Origin: Taxillus chinensis
Taxonomy: Eukaryota; Streptophyta; Magnoliopsida; Santalales; Loranthaceae
Reading direction: 5' to 3'
DNA length: 64,000 nucleotides
NCBI GenBank assembly: GCA_023512835.1
Contig: CM042091.1
Coordinates: 18,369,506-18,433,505, forward strand
The position numbers and the translations under genes are program-made. Position 1 is the stretch's first letter. Each line of letters starts with the position of its first letter. Below are positions 62,889 to 64,000 of the stretch, one piece after another. Under the pieces are notes generated by a model. It saw only the letters and a program-made list of their open reading frames with translations, did not search any database and was not told where the DNA came from.

Positions 62889-62949
62889 AGTCTAGACCTC
62901 GGGGGAGACCAGAGAAGCAGCCACAGGGAGGTGGAGGAGCCCAGAGTGG

Positions 62950-63450
62950 GACCCATACAGAGGACAGATGAGCAAGGCTACTAGTAGTGCAGCTCAAGGC
63001 AGAGTGTTTACCTTGACCACGACACTGCAGGAGGAGGCAGAGGTTCCATCCTTAACCACCGAGGGCGGAGCAGGACCTTCAGTTGTACGAGGTGCAATTT
63101 TGATTTCTCGCACACTTGTATCTATTTTATTTGATACGGTTGCATCATGTTCCTTTGTTGCCGAGTCTATAGTGTATAGCCTTGGCTTAGAGAGTGGTGC
63201 AATCAAGAGGCCGTTGTCTGTTGAATCACCAGTAGGTAGTGTCTACGAGGTGCGACAGGTGTGTCGCGAGTATATTCTCACTGTGGGTGATGTGGAGTTG
63301 TCCTTTGACTTTTATGTGATGCCTTTGAGGGCATTTGATTTGATTTTGCGCATGGAATGGTTAAGAGCCTTCTAGGCTAATATTGATTGTTATAGACAGC
63401 GGGTGTTTTTTGTGACATCAATAGGGATTCTTTGCACCTTGTTGGGTGAG
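62950..63450 (+). pseudogene. Protease of the right-edge element, active site altered
   Basis: ILISRTLVSILFDTVASCSF, where the active-site triad normally reads D-T/S-G-A; here Gly is Val (GTT), which should abolish catalysis. FYVMPLRAFDLILRMEWL follows (usual second motif, with the expected Gly replaced by Arg). TAG at 63373-63375 and TAG near 63451 end the frame. Confidence 0.75.
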
Positions 63451-63699
63451 TAGGATCGCGAGGCGAGTGGAGGTGGACCGATGGTGGAGTAGTGGGGCGT
63501 CGTTACCCATAGATTGGCAACGCTCACATTTGCCGAGGGGAATATAGGGCAAAGAGTATGGCCAAAGGTCGTGGACCAGTTCCAGAATGTGTTTCTAGAG
63601 GAGTTGTGGAGTCTACCACCTGAGAGAGGTATAGAGTTTTGCATTGAGTTGCTACTAGGGGTAGGGCCTATCTCACAGGTGGCCTACCAGATGGGGCAT

Positions 63700-64000
63700 G
63701 CAGTAAGGGAGCTATAGAAATAGCTAGAGGAGTTGGAGGGCAAGAGCTTTATTCAGCCGAGTACTTCGCCATGGGGAGCACCATTTCTTTTTGCCAAGAA
63801 GGCAGATGGGACATTGCAGTTATGTATTGATTACCAAAAATTAAACCAAGTAACGGTAAATAACAAGTATCCATTGCCTCGGATAAATGATTTGTTTGAT
63901 CAGTTGAGCGGGGCTTGGTGGTTTTCAAAGATAGATTTGAGATCAGAGTATCATCAGTTGAGAGTCAGGAAGGAGGATATCCCAAAGACCGCTTTTCGGT
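63700..64000 (+). pseudogene. Reverse transcriptase, N-terminal part, cut by window edge
   Basis: [20 protein letters not shown], then [51 protein letters not shown] (first catalytic Asp in KID) and KTAF at the edge. Upstream, 63520-63717 encodes the linker (FQNVFLEELWSLPPERGIEF). A stop (TAG at 63715-63717) separates linker from RT. Confidence 0.8.

Larger units (their letters stand above)
57873..64000 (+). mobile_element. Ty3/gypsy element, 3' part outside window
   Basis: 5' LTR, PBS, gag, tandem zinc knuckles, protease and the beginning of RT, continuing past the right edge. The gag and PR patterns resemble Tekay/Del-type chromoviruses, but the integrase and any chromodomain are not in view, so the clade is tentative. 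A 1.5-kb solo LTR lies between gag and protease. Multiple stops make it defective. Confidence 0.8.

Overview
The window is a transposon-dense stretch of a plant nuclear genome, most likely a eudicot. The signs are nested LTR retrotransposons with chromodomain and dual-RNase-H polyproteins, a FAR1-type Mutator-like element, an L1 LINE, AT-rich spacers full of (AT)n microsatellites, intact GT/AG splice sites, and a gene carrying part of a MADS domain. No species can be named from the sequence. I see no rRNA, tRNA, CRISPR or prokaryotic operon structure.

Layout. 1-9154: the 3' two thirds of a decayed Tat-type Ty3/gypsy element (protease, G-patch, RT, RNase H, second archaeal-type RNase H, integrase), then an array of about 24 tiny hairpin modules, a polypurine tract and a 2.8-kb LTR. 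9306-11062: a reverse-strand fragment (LTR, primer site and gag) of a short-LTR chromovirus. 11403-13860: a zinc-knuckle relic and AT-rich spacer. 13861-26455: two near-identical 2.8-kb direct repeats with a complete 7-kb Mutator-like element (MULE) exactly between them. That MULE has about 0.5-kb terminal inverted repeats, a lightly damaged transposase, and a captured piece of the mitochondrial copper chaperone gene HCC1/SCO1 with its splice sites. 28639-30420: the best host-gene candidate, a reverse-strand single-exon gene with a TATA box, a shortened type I MADS domain and a repetitive acidic tail, interrupted by one stop codon.

30480-43242 is intergenic: diverged AT-rich repeats, a hAT-like inverted-repeat element with a GC-rich minisatellite, an L1 remnant (-), and two exons of an organellar polynucleotide phosphorylase pseudogene (-). 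43243-52443 is a chromodomain Ty3/gypsy element of the same family as 9306-11062, near full length but interrupted by two LTRs of a second family: a truncated reverse-strand one and a solo LTR with an AGGGG target duplication. 52444-57738 holds more LTR debris, a copia-like relic split by another solo LTR (target duplication GAAAG), and an inverted LTR fragment. 57873 to the right edge is a further Ty3/gypsy element (5' LTR, primer site, gag, protease, start of RT) broken by a 1.5-kb solo LTR with an AGTCT target duplication.

Almost every coding region is a pseudogene. The biological interest lies in the order of insertions, the MULE that carries host gene pieces between large direct repeats, the covarying hairpin array, and the truncated MADS gene. 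All family calls were made by eye from motifs and from recalled family consensus; no database search was possible.
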